A stretch of DNA of 14,790 nucleotides from an uncultured Verrucomicrobiales bacterium. Lineage in GTDB: Bacteria; Verrucomicrobiota; Verrucomicrobiae; Limisphaerales; CANJSG01. The stretch covers positions 1-14,790 of the forward strand of contig CAMLMI010000086.1 of NCBI GenBank assembly GCA_946480965.1, written 5' to 3'. Positions 7,707 through 14,790 of this stretch are shown piece by piece (the stretch's first letter is position 1; each line of letters starts with the position of its first letter). The notes beneath the pieces are model-generated. The model did no database searches, was not told the origin of the DNA, and worked only from the letters and a program-made list of their open reading frames with translations. A program made the translations under genes and the position numbers.

Positions 7707-9665
7707 ATGATCCAGACCTTGCAACGGCTCAACGACGGCCCCCTCGGGGAGCTGCTCCGGAATATCCCTTCCCTGCCGGGACGGATCGCCGGGCGCGTGG
7801 CCGGAGGCGCCGCCGCCCCGCCCGGGCTCGCGGAATCGATCCGCCGTCTCTGCTCGGCCCGCGACCGGATGGCGCGCGGCTCCGCCGAGCTCGAGAAGAA
7901 CTTCCTCCAAATCATCGAGGCCCTCGACGCCCAGGGCCGCATGAGCGAATCCCTCGTCGCGCAGAGCGAAAAGCTCCTCGGCTACGTCACCGGCAGTGTC
8001 GGCGGCGACGTGGAGCTTCAGAAAGCCATCGATCTCCTCGGCCAACCCCTCGGCTTCGTCCGCAGCGGCCACGAGCGCACCTCCCGGCTCATCGAGCGGC
8101 TGAAGCACCACCAGTCCCAGCTCGAGAACGTCGGCCGGCACGAGGCCGTGCTCAATGGCACCGTCGCTCCGCTGAAGTTCATCCAGACGCTCTTCCGCGT
8201 GGAGTCCGCCACCCTGCCCGCCGAGGTCCAGGGCATCTTCACCGGGCTGACCAAGGACATCGAGAACCTCCAGACCCGGGTCACCGACATCTTCGGCGAA
8301 CAGTTCCAGTCCCTCGCCTCCGCCCGCTTCACCATCCGCGAGCTCATCGGCCGCCTCGCCGAGCAGACCGCCCGACAGGAACGGGTCTCGCGCGAGAAAC
8401 AGGAGCTCATCGGCTCTTCCCTGGAGGCCCTCCGCGCCGACATGCGGGAGAACCAGAACCGGGACGTCCGCCTCACCCGCACGAGCCGCTCCGTCCACGA
8501 GACCATCGGCCGCATCGTCACCGGCATGCAGTTCCAGGACATCACCCGGCAGAAGACCGAGCACGTCCTCGCGGCCGTCGCGGAAATGGACGAAAGGTTC
8601 GCCGCCATGCGGGGCGGGTCCGGCCGCGCCGCCAGCGCCGAGCACCTCCGCTTCCTCCGCGAGGCCGCCCGGCTCCAGATCGGCCAGCTCGAATCCATCC
8701 GCGACGACCTCGCGGGGGCCGAAGCGCAGATCCGCGCCAGCTTCGACCGGCTCGCGGCCGATGCGACGGAGATCGACCAGGAATGCGTCAATCTCGGCAC
8801 CTTCAAGAGCGTCTCCGCCGCCGAGGACGGCATGGTCCAGTCCCTCCTCAACATCGTCGCCGAACTGCGTCTCCTGATCGCCGGCACCGTCGCCGTCCAG
8901 CAGGAGGCCTACGAGACGATCAAGCCTTTGGGAGGCCTCGCCTCCAACCTCACCGGCGTGCTCCGCCAGCTCTCGGTCAACATCAAGCTCATCGCCATCA
9001 ACGCCCAGATCCAGGCCGCCCACGTCGGACAGGGCACGGGCCTCGAAGTGCTTTCCGAACGCACCAGCGCCATCTCCGACGAGATCTACCGCCTCAACGA
9101 AAAGGTCGGCATCGACCTCGACGGCATGGTCGCCGGCCTCGAGGAGGTCGTCGCCGAGTTCCGCTCCCTCTCCGACACCGGCCAGGAGCAGCGCCGCCTC
9201 CTCGCCGAGGAGGGCGCCCAGGAGGAGCTGCGGCTCCACGCCTACCGCGACGCCACCCTCCAGTGCTTCATCTCCGTGGGGTCCTCCGCCGGGGAACTGG
9301 AGCAGAGCATCCGCGCCACGCTCGCCTCCGTCCGCTTCGGTGCTCTGGCCGACCAGATGATCGATCCCCTGCTGGATGCCCTGCGCGACGTGCTCCGGGC
9401 CGTCGAGGATTCCGGCGTCGCCGCCCGGCATCCGGACGACCAGCGCCTGACCCGGCACCTGACCGCGAACTACACCATGGCCAGCGAACGCGCCGTCCAC
9501 ACCGCCGTGGAACACCGCGAACCGCCGCCGCGCGCCGTCGCGGCCCAGGCCGGGACCGCCGACCGCGTCCCTCCCCGGTCCACCCGCCCGCCTGCGGAAG
9601 CTCCCGCACCGCGGACGCCCGCTCCGCCCAAGGCGGACGACCTCGCGGGGATCGACTTCTTCTGA
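7707..9665 (+). CDS. Soluble MCP-like coiled-coil protein with CheZ-type phosphatase motif and CheZ-like C-terminal tail
   Basis: The protein has 652 residues with no signal peptide or membrane helix, and is mostly helical coiled coil. Residues 268-292 (GRIVTGMQFQDITRQKTEHV) contain FQDITRQ. D278 and Q282 match the D-x-x-x-Q pair of CheZ, where DFQDLTGQ carries catalytic D143 and Q147. Residues 544-550 (FGALADQ) look like a second copy with the Asp lost. Residues 428-460 (LIAINAQIQAAHVGQGTG and on) match the hairpin tip of chemoreceptors, with Glu, Arg and Glu of the usual [11 protein letters not shown] replaced by Gln, His and Gln. A Pro/Ala/Arg-rich linker (about 603-642) leads to the end KADDLAGIDFF, like the CheY-binding tail of CheZ. 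The ATG at 7707 has AAGG upstream. It is first in the operon with cheY and cheA. CheY phosphatase activity is inferred; a cytosolic receptor or adaptor is the alternative. Confidence 0.85.
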   Translation: MIQTLQRLNDGPLGELLRNIPSLPGRIAGRVAGGAAAPPGLAESIRRLCSARDRMARGSAELEKNFLQIIEALDAQGRMSESLVAQSEKLLGYVTGSVGGDVELQKAIDLLGQPLGFVRSGHERTSRLIERLKHHQSQLENVGRHEAVLNGTVAPLKFIQTLFRVESATLPAEVQGIFTGLTKDIENLQTRVTDIFGEQFQSLASARFTIRELIGRLAEQTARQERVSREKQELIGSSLEALRADMRENQNRDVRLTRTSRSVHETIGRIVTGMQFQDITRQKTEHVLAAVAEMDERFAAMRGGSGRAASAEHLRFLREAARLQIGQLESIRDDLAGAEAQIRASFDRLAADATEIDQECVNLGTFKSVSAAEDGMVQSLLNIVAELRLLIAGTVAVQQEAYETIKPLGGLASNLTGVLRQLSVNIKLIAINAQIQAAHVGQGTGLEVLSERTSAISDEIYRLNEKVGIDLDGMVAGLEEVVAEFRSLSDTGQEQRRLLAEEGAQEELRLHAYRDATLQCFISVGSSAGELEQSIRATLASVRFGALADQMIDPLLDALRDVLRAVEDSGVAARHPDDQRLTRHLTANYTMASERAVHTAVEHREPPPRAVAAQAGTADRVPPRSTRPPAEAPAPRTPAPPKADDLAGIDFF

Positions 9666-9736
9666 ACCGCCGACCGTTCCGGGCAAGCATGGGGCACCTT
9701 CGACCAACCACGGATTGTCGACCGGCAAACCCTTTC

Positions 9737-9753
9737 TTGGCCCGGGCCCCGCA
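9737..9753 (+). promoter_or_regulatory. Possible sigma-54-type promoter upstream of cheY
   Basis: TTGGCCCGGGCCCCGCA has GG and GC dinucleotides exactly 10 bases apart and keeps TTGGC and GCA of the -24/-12 consensus, but it lacks the TT before the -12 GC. It lies 94 bases before cheY, in a 181-base gap. It overlaps the palindrome GGCCCGGGCC, and in GC-rich DNA such a match may be chance. Confidence 0.25.
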
Positions 9754-9846
9754 CCATCTCGTAGCGAGCCTCTTGCCGCTCAAGTCCCCGGACACCCGCC
9801 CCGATAACTCCGCCAGCGCCGCTGCATAACCGATCACAGGACCAAC

Positions 9847-10218
9847 ATGGGCTCGCCGAAAACCATCATGACCGTGGATGACGCCGTCACCATCCGGAAG
9901 ATGATCTCCATGACCTTGAAGGCCGTGGGCCACGAGGTCGTCGAGGCCACCGACGGCGCCGCCGCGCTCTCCCTGCTCAAGACCCGCCCCGTCGATCTCA
10001 TCATCTCCGACGTCAACATGCCCAACATGGACGGCATCGAGATGACCCGGCAGCTCCGCCTCACGCCGAACCACTGCCGCACCCCGATCATCCTGCTCAC
10101 CACCGAGTCCGACCAGACCATCAAGGACAAGGGCCGCGCCGCCGGGGCCACCGGCTGGATCGTCAAGCCCTTCAAGCAGGAGCAGCTCCTCGCCCTGCTG
10201 GCCAAGCTCTTCCCCTAG
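9847..10218 (+). CDS. cheY: CheY, single-domain response regulator
   Basis: The protein has 123 residues and is one receiver domain. Acidic residues D11 and D12 (TVDDA), phospho-acceptor D55 (IISDVNMPNMDG), a T85/T86 switch position (LLTTES), and K107 (VKPF) are all in place. No output domain follows, so it is a CheY-type messenger that accepts phosphate from CheA and acts by binding a target such as a flagellar or pilus motor component. AGGA ends 5 bases before the ATG, one of the better ribosome sites in the window. It lies directly after the CheZ-like protein and 23 bases before cheA, so supply of phosphate and its removal may be encoded side by side. The target motor is not in the window. 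Confidence 0.95.
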   Translation: MGSPKTIMTVDDAVTIRKMISMTLKAVGHEVVEATDGAAALSLLKTRPVDLIISDVNMPNMDGIEMTRQLRLTPNHCRTPIILLTTESDQTIKDKGRAAGATGWIVKPFKQEQLLALLAKLFP

Positions 10219-10241
10219 TTCGCCGTCCCCTTCGCGACGCC

Positions 10242-12566
10242 ATGAACGACAGCCTCCAGAAACAGCTGATCAACGACCTCCTCGTCGAGAGCTTCGAGGG
10301 GCTCGACCGCTACGACGCCAACCTGCTCGCCATCGAACAGGGCCAGGGCGGCAAGGAGACGCTGAACGACATCTTCCGCGCGATCCACACGATCAAGGGC
10401 ACCAGCGGCTGCCTCGGCCTCGGCAAGATCGAAAAGGTCGCCCACGTCGGCGAGAACCTCCTCGACCTCCTCCGCTGCGGTTCGCTCCAGCCCAATCCGG
10501 GCATGATCTCCTGCCTGCTGCGCCTCTCCGACACGCTGCGGGAAATGCTCCGCTCGCTCGAAGCCTCCGGCCACGAGGGCGACGCCGACTATTCCGCGCT
10601 GTTGGACGCGCTCCACGACCACGCTTCTCCGCCCGCCAAACCCAAGCCCGCGACTCCTCCGGCCCAGCCCGAAGAACCGGCCGGATTCGGCCTCTTCACC
10701 GACGAGCTCGCGCCGACCGGTCCCGTCGCGGCGCAACCCGCCGGAGCCTGTCCCGGCTTCGGATTCTTTGAACCCCTTCCGGAACCACCTGCGGCCTGCG
10801 CACCGGTGGCGCCCCTGGCACCCGCTGTCGCCAGGGACGCCACCCTTCCCGCTCCCGGCGACGCCCCCCGCAGCGCCGCCGCCGACAGCGCCATCCGCGT
10901 CGATGTCAGCCAGCTCGACAAGCTGATGAACCTCGTCGGCGAGCTCGTGCTCGCCCGCAACCAGATCGTCCAGAAGATCGCGGGCTACAACGACACCGCG
11001 CTCGCCACCGCCGCCCAGCGCCTGAACATCATCACCAGCGAGCTCCAGGAAGGCGTGATGAAGACCCGGATGCAGCCCATCGGCAACGTCTGGTCCAAGT
11101 TCCCGCGCATCGTCCGCGACGTCGCCCACGAACTCGGCAAGCAGGTCCGCCTCGAAATGTCCGGCAAGGACACCGAGCTGGACCGCACCATCATCGAGGC
11201 CATCAAGGACCCCCTCATCCACATCGTCCGGAACTCCATCGACCACGGTCTCGAATCCCCCGAGGGCCGCCGCGAAGCGGGCAAGCCCGAGGAAGGATTG
11301 CTTTCGCTCCGCGCCTTCCACGAAGGCGGCCAGGTCAACATCGAGATCACCGACGACGGCGCGGGCATCAATCTCGGCCGCGTCAAATCCAAGGCCGTGG
11401 AGAAGGGCCTTCTCAGCCCCGACCAGGCGGCCCGGCTCTCGGATCGCGAGGCGTTGAACCTCATCTTCCTCCCCGGCTTCTCCACCGCCGCCAAGGTCAC
11501 GAACCTCTCCGGACGCGGCGTCGGCATGGACGTGGTGAAGACCAACATCGAGAAGATCGGCGGTTCCGTGGACCTCGCCAGCGAGGCCGGGCTCGGGACG
11601 ACGATGAAGATCAAGATCCCGCTCACGCTCGCCATCATCCCCGCGCTGGTCGTCACTTCGGCCGGCGAACGCTTCGCCATTCCGCAGGTCAGCCTGCTGG
11701 AGCTGGTCCGGCTGGAGCGCGAGCAGGCCGAGAAGAGCATCGAGTATCTCTACGGCGCGCCGGTCTATCGGCTGCGCGGCCAGCTGCTTCCGCTCGCCTT
11801 CCTCAAGAAGGAGCTGAAGCTCGGAGACGCCGCGTTGTCCGAGGAGGCGACGAACATCGTCGTGCTCCAGGCCGACGGACGGCAGTTCGGCCTCGTGGTG
11901 GACGAGATCAACGACACCGAGGAGATCGTCGTCAAACCGCTGGGCAAGCACCTCAAGGGCATCACCTGCTTCTCCGGCGCGACCATAATGGGCGACGGCC
12001 GCGTCGCGCTGATCCTCGACGTGCTCGGCCTGGCCCAGCACGCGCACGTCGTCTCCGAGACGCCGGACCAGACCCTGGACGGCAAGCGCAAGGCCGACGA
12101 GGCGCGCGACGACCGGCAGACGCTGCTCATCTTCGACGTCGGAGCCGACACCCGCATGGCCATCCCGCTCTCGATGGTCGCGCGTCTGGAAGAGATCGCC
12201 CGCAGCAAGGTCGAGCGTTCCGGCGGCCAGGAAGTGGTCCAGTATCGCGGCCAGCTCCTGCCCTTGGTGCCGGTTGCCCGCTACGTGCCTTCCGGCGAAC
12301 CGGCCGCTTCGCGTTCCGATTCCGAGACCATGCAGGTCATCGTCTATACCGAGCAGGGCCGCAGCATCGGGCTCGTCGTCGGCCAGATCAGCGACATCGT
12401 GCAGGAATCGCTCGCCGTGCGGCGCGACTCCGGCCGCCAGGGCGTGCTCGGTTCCGCCGTGATCCAGGGCCGCGTCACCGATCTGCTCGACGCCCCGGGC
12501 GTGATCCGGTCCTTCGATCCCGCCTTCTTCGACCTCAACGCTCCCAGCGAAACGACCCGGCCATGA
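10242..12566 (+). CDS. cheA: CheA histidine kinase with two C-terminal CheW-like domains
   Basis: The protein has 774 residues. The HPt domain (about 1-125) has H49 in AIHTIKGTSG. Residues 126-215 are a Pro/Ala-rich linker with no folded P2 domain but two short Phe motifs, GFGLF (148-152) and GFGFF (172-176). P3, the dimerisation helices, begins at SAIRVDVSQLDKLMNLVGEL (216-235). The P4 ATPase has HIVRNSIDHG (327-336), DDGAGI (371-376), FLPGFSTA (409-416) and GRGVGMDVV (424-432). P5-type CheW-like domains are duplicated, about 467-602 and 625-755. The kinase autophosphorylates on H49 and passes phosphate to CheY. It overlaps cheW by 4 bp. The start is 23 bases after cheY and lacks a clear Shine-Dalgarno sequence. 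All catalytic boxes look intact. Confidence 0.97.
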   Translation: MNDSLQKQLINDLLVESFEGLDRYDANLLAIEQGQGGKETLNDIFRAIHTIKGTSGCLGLGKIEKVAHVGENLLDLLRCGSLQPNPGMISCLLRLSDTLREMLRSLEASGHEGDADYSALLDALHDHASPPAKPKPATPPAQPEEPAGFGLFTDELAPTGPVAAQPAGACPGFGFFEPLPEPPAACAPVAPLAPAVARDATLPAPGDAPRSAAADSAIRVDVSQLDKLMNLVGELVLARNQIVQKIAGYNDTALATAAQRLNIITSELQEGVMKTRMQPIGNVWSKFPRIVRDVAHELGKQVRLEMSGKDTELDRTIIEAIKDPLIHIVRNSIDHGLESPEGRREAGKPEEGLLSLRAFHEGGQVNIEITDDGAGINLGRVKSKAVEKGLLSPDQAARLSDREALNLIFLPGFSTAAKVTNLSGRGVGMDVVKTNIEKIGGSVDLASEAGLGTTMKIKIPLTLAIIPALVVTSAGERFAIPQVSLLELVRLEREQAEKSIEYLYGAPVYRLRGQLLPLAFLKKELKLGDAALSEEATNIVVLQADGRQFGLVVDEINDTEEIVVKPLGKHLKGITCFSGATIMGDGRVALILDVLGLAQHAHVVSETPDQTLDGKRKADEARDDRQTLLIFDVGADTRMAIPLSMVARLEEIARSKVERSGGQEVVQYRGQLLPLVPVARYVPSGEPAASRSDSETMQVIVYTEQGRSIGLVVGQISDIVQESLAVRRDSGRQGVLGSAVIQGRVTDLLDAPGVIRSFDPAFFDLNAPSETTRP

Positions 12567-13000
12567 GCGAAACCCGCCAGCTCTGCACCTTCCACCTTGG
12601 CTCGATGTTTTTCGGCATCGACGTGCTGAACGTGCAGGAAGTCCTCCGCTTCCAGCAGATGACCCGCGTGCCCCTCGCGCCGGCCGTCATCCGTGGATTG
12701 ATCAATCTGCGCGGCCAGATCGTCGCCGCCGTCGATCTCCGCGAACGCCTCGGCCTCCCGCCCCGCGCCGCCGAACTCGATCCCATGAACGTCATCGTCC
12801 GCTCCGAGGACGGCGCGATCAGCCTGCTGGTGGACGACATCGGCGACGTGCTGGAGATCGACGCCGCCGGAATGGAGCGTCCGCCCGAAACCGTGCGCGG
12901 CACGGCGCGCGAATTGATCCAGGGCGTCTATCAGCTCAAGGACCGCCTGCTCCTTGTCCTCGACACCGAGAAAACCGTCAGCCTGCCCGCCGCCGCCTAG
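12563..13000 (+). CDS. cheW: CheW, chemotaxis coupling protein
   Basis: The protein has 145 residues, the usual length for a stand-alone CheW. It has the beta-barrel pattern with LCTFHLGSMFFGIDVLNVQE, then VIRGLINLRGQIVAAVDLRE (the RGxxxxxxDLR-type motif), DGAISLLVDDIGDVLEI, and VYQLKDRLLLVLDTEKT near the end. CheW bridges chemoreceptor hairpin tips and the P5 domain of CheA to build the signalling array. The ATG overlaps the cheA stop by 4 bp (ATGA), so the two are translationally coupled. A soluble chemoreceptor gene starts 33 bases downstream and is the likely partner. Confidence 0.96.
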   Translation: MSETRQLCTFHLGSMFFGIDVLNVQEVLRFQQMTRVPLAPAVIRGLINLRGQIVAAVDLRERLGLPPRAAELDPMNVIVRSEDGAISLLVDDIGDVLEIDAAGMERPPETVRGTARELIQGVYQLKDRLLLVLDTEKTVSLPAAA

Positions 13001-13033
13001 TCCCAACTCCTTTTCCAAGACCTGCCACGACCT

Positions 13034-14790
13034 ATGCAAACCACGACCCGCAGCCCCCGCGCCAAGAGCCCCAAGAAGGCGCCCGCCCGCAGCCACGCCG
13101 CCTCCCGCCGCGCGCCTTCCCGCAAGGCGCCCGTGACCGATCTCGCCGAACTGGCCTCCGAGCCCTTGCCGGCGATCGCCCCGACCAAACCCGCTTCGGG
13201 CCGTGGTTCCGCTGAAGTCCAGGCTCTCCGCGAGCGCCTCGCCGCGCTGGAGGAGCAGATCGCCGAATACAAGGTCCGCGCCGAGATGACGAACCTCACC
13301 AGCATCGTCTCCGAGGCCGACCTCAAGGGCGATATTCTCAGCGTCAACGACAAGTTCTGCGAGGTCTCGCAATACGGCCGCGACGAACTCATCGGCCGGG
13401 GCCACAACACCACCCGCCATCCCGACATGGCCAAGGAGGTCTTCAAGGAGCTGTGGGCCACCATCGGCCGCGGCAAGACCTTCCGCGGCGTGGTCAAGAA
13501 CCGGAAGAAGGACGGCACGCCCTACTACGTGGACGCGGTCATCGCGCCCGTGCTCGGCGAGAACGGCAAGCCCCGGAAATACATCGGCATCCGCTACGAC
13601 ATCACCGACCTGGAGATCGAGCGCCAGAACATGCGCGGCATCCTCGGCGCCATCGACTCGGCCTACGCCTACATCGAGTTCACCACCGAGGGAATCGTCC
13701 TCACGGCCAACCAGAACTTCCAGACCGCGCTCGGCTACGGGCTCGACGAGATCAAGGGCCGGCACCATTCGATGTTCGTGGAGACGGCGCACCGCGACTC
13801 CGTCGAATACCGCCAGTTCTGGGCCGATCTCCGCGACGGCAAGACCAAGTCCGACACCTTCAAGCGCATCACCAAGTCCGGCCGCGAGATCTGGATCCAG
13901 GCCGTCTATGCCCCGGTGAAGGACGAGAAGGGCCGCGTGAACAAGATCATCAAGATCGCCACCGACGTCACCGCCGCCAAGGTGGACGCCATCAACAAGG
14001 AGCGGCAGATCGAGCAGGCCAACCGCACCCAGGCCGTCATCGAGTTCAAGGCCGACGGCACCATCCTGGACGCCAACGCCAACTTCCTCGCCGCCGTCGG
14101 CTACTCGCTCGACGAGATCAAGGGCCGGCACCACTCGATGTTCGTCGAACCCGCGTTTCGCGATTCCGCCGAATACCGCCAGTTCTGGCGCGACCTGAAC
14201 GACGGCAGGTTCCAGACGGACGAATACAAGCGCGTGGCCAAGGGCGGACGCGAAATCTGGATCCAGGCGACCTACAACCCCCGCTTCGACATCTCCGGCA
14301 AGGTCGCCTCGGTCATCAAGTTCGCCAACGACATCACCGGCCGGAAGAAGGCCGAGGCCAGCCTCAAGGCCACGATGAACTCCGTCTCCCAGAACGCCCA
14401 GACCCTCGCGTCCGCGTCCGAGGAGCTGTCCGCCGTGGCCCAGCAGATGAGCTCCAATTCCGAGGAGACCACCGCCCAGGCCAACGTCGCCGCCGCCGCC
14501 GCCGAGCAGATCAGCAAGAACATCACCACGGTGGCCACCAGCGCGGAGGAGATGAGCGCCAGCGCCAAGGAGATCGCCAAGAACGCCGCCGACGCCGCCC
14601 GCGTCGCCACCCAGGCGGTCAAGGTCGCCGACGACACGTCGCGCACGGTCAACAAGCTCGGCACCAGCAGCACCGAGATCGGCAAGGTCATCAAGGTCAT
14701 CACCTCCATCGCCCAGCAGACGAACCTGCTCGCCCTCAACGCCACCATCGAGGCCGCCCGCGCGGGCGAGGCCGGCAAGGGCTTCGCCGT
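13034..14790 (+). CDS. Soluble methyl-accepting chemotaxis protein with three PAS domains (partial, runs off right edge)
   Basis: From the ATG at 13034 it reads 585 codons to the window edge with no membrane helix. Residues 1-35 are an unusual Lys/Arg/Ser/Pro/Ala-rich basic tail. A short coiled coil (about 60-85) leads into PAS1 (about 88-192, Aer-like, [20 protein letters not shown]), PAS2 (about 208-316) and PAS3 (about 330-438). PAS2 and PAS3 are near-repeats 122 residues apart, both with [20 protein letters not shown] and GREIWIQA. From about 445 comes the MCP signalling helix, reaching the hairpin tip [20 protein letters not shown] (564-583), where the canonical Glu and Arg residues are kept. 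The architecture resembles BdlA and soluble Aer-type receptors, which sense redox, oxygen or small ligands in the cytoplasm. It should signal to CheA through CheW encoded just upstream. No Shine-Dalgarno sequence is seen. Confidence 0.95.
   Translation, partial: MQTTTRSPRAKSPKKAPARSHAASRRAPSRKAPVTDLAELASEPLPAIAPTKPASGRGSAEVQALRERLAALEEQIAEYKVRAEMTNLTSIVSEADLKGDILSVNDKFCEVSQYGRDELIGRGHNTTRHPDMAKEVFKELWATIGRGKTFRGVVKNRKKDGTPYYVDAVIAPVLGENGKPRKYIGIRYDITDLEIERQNMRGILGAIDSAYAYIEFTTEGIVLTANQNFQTALGYGLDEIKGRHHSMFVETAHRDSVEYRQFWADLRDGKTKSDTFKRITKSGREIWIQAVYAPVKDEKGRVNKIIKIATDVTAAKVDAINKERQIEQANRTQAVIEFKADGTILDANANFLAAVGYSLDEIKGRHHSMFVEPAFRDSAEYRQFWRDLNDGRFQTDEYKRVAKGGREIWIQATYNPRFDISGKVASVIKFANDITGRKKAEASLKATMNSVSQNAQTLASASEELSAVAQQMSSNSEETTAQANVAAAAAEQISKNITTVATSAEEMSASAKEIAKNAADAARVATQAVKVADDTSRTVNKLGTSSTEIGKVIKVITSIAQQTNLLALNATIEAARAGEAGKGFA
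13670..14347 (+). repeat. Tandem PAS duplication inside the chemoreceptor gene
   Basis: Two units, 13670-13981 and 14036-14347, lie at an offset of 366 bases (122 codons). By hand count about 60 percent of the aligned residues are identical, and the stretch starting CTCGACGAGATCAAGGGCC (13742 and 14108) is nearly identical in DNA. This indicates internal domain duplication. Confidence 0.85.

Noticed and set aside
5820..9728. A 1302-codon open frame on the minus strand
   Set aside because: Only the part from 7475 down has recognisable domains. The upstream part is repetitive Gly/Asp/Glu/Leu text antisense to the well-supported plus-strand gene, as expected in GC-rich DNA.
9739..9748. GGCCCGGGCC palindrome as an operator
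   Set aside because: A ten-base GC-only palindrome is not rare at this base composition, and no second copy was seen nearby.
10215..12047. Long minus-strand frame opposite cheA
   Set aside because: cheA is certain from its motifs. The antisense text is low-complexity and matches no family.
12344..14134. Long minus-strand frame opposite cheW and the chemoreceptor
   Set aside because: It is a codon-bias shadow of two clear genes.

Overview
The window is high-GC bacterial DNA with nearly every base in or beside a gene. It contains no rRNA, tRNA, IS element or CRISPR array. The genes form three blocks: minus-strand genes from 1 to 4301 (thiamine, type II secretion accessory, unknown membrane protein), minus-strand genes from 4501 to 7475 (glycosyltransferase, partner-switch pair), and a plus-strand chemosensory cluster from 7707 to the right edge. 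Many genes lack a clear Shine-Dalgarno sequence. The ExeA/GspB pair, the Ala/Pro-rich linkers and the gene style suggest Verrucomicrobiota, perhaps Opitutales. That placement is an impression, not a proof.

Left part. The N-terminal half of thiC runs off the left edge. It is preceded by a well-formed TPP riboswitch and a plausible promoter. Upstream lie gspB and a gspA/exeA-type AAA ATPase, overlapping by 4 bp (ATGA). An intrinsic-terminator-like hairpin then separates them from a 355-aa exported or membrane protein of unknown function. Next comes a purine/pyrimidine-rich inverted repeat and a DPM1/ALG5-like family 2 glycosyltransferase.

Middle. A STAS anti-anti-sigma protein overlaps by 4 bp (ATGA) with a 551-aa fusion of response-regulator receiver, PP2C/SpoIIE phosphatase and RsbW-like serine kinase. 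This matches the HsbR/HsbA layout of Pseudomonas: a phospho-controlled switch acting on one STAS partner.

Right part. Divergent from the switch is a chemosensory operon: a 652-aa soluble coiled-coil protein, cheY, cheA (with two CheW-like C-terminal domains), cheW (4-bp overlap with cheA), and a soluble triple-PAS chemoreceptor cut by the right edge. No receptor in the window has a membrane segment, so the array is probably cytoplasmic. No cheR, cheB, cheC or canonical cheZ is present.

The most interesting object is the 652-aa protein. It carries a CheZ-type FQDITRQ motif with the catalytic D-x-x-x-Q spacing, a second degenerate copy, an altered MCP hairpin tip, a flexible Pro-rich linker, and a C-terminal DDL...F peptide like the CheY-binding tail of CheZ. 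I propose it is a receptor-derived CheY phosphatase. The evidence is motif-level only.
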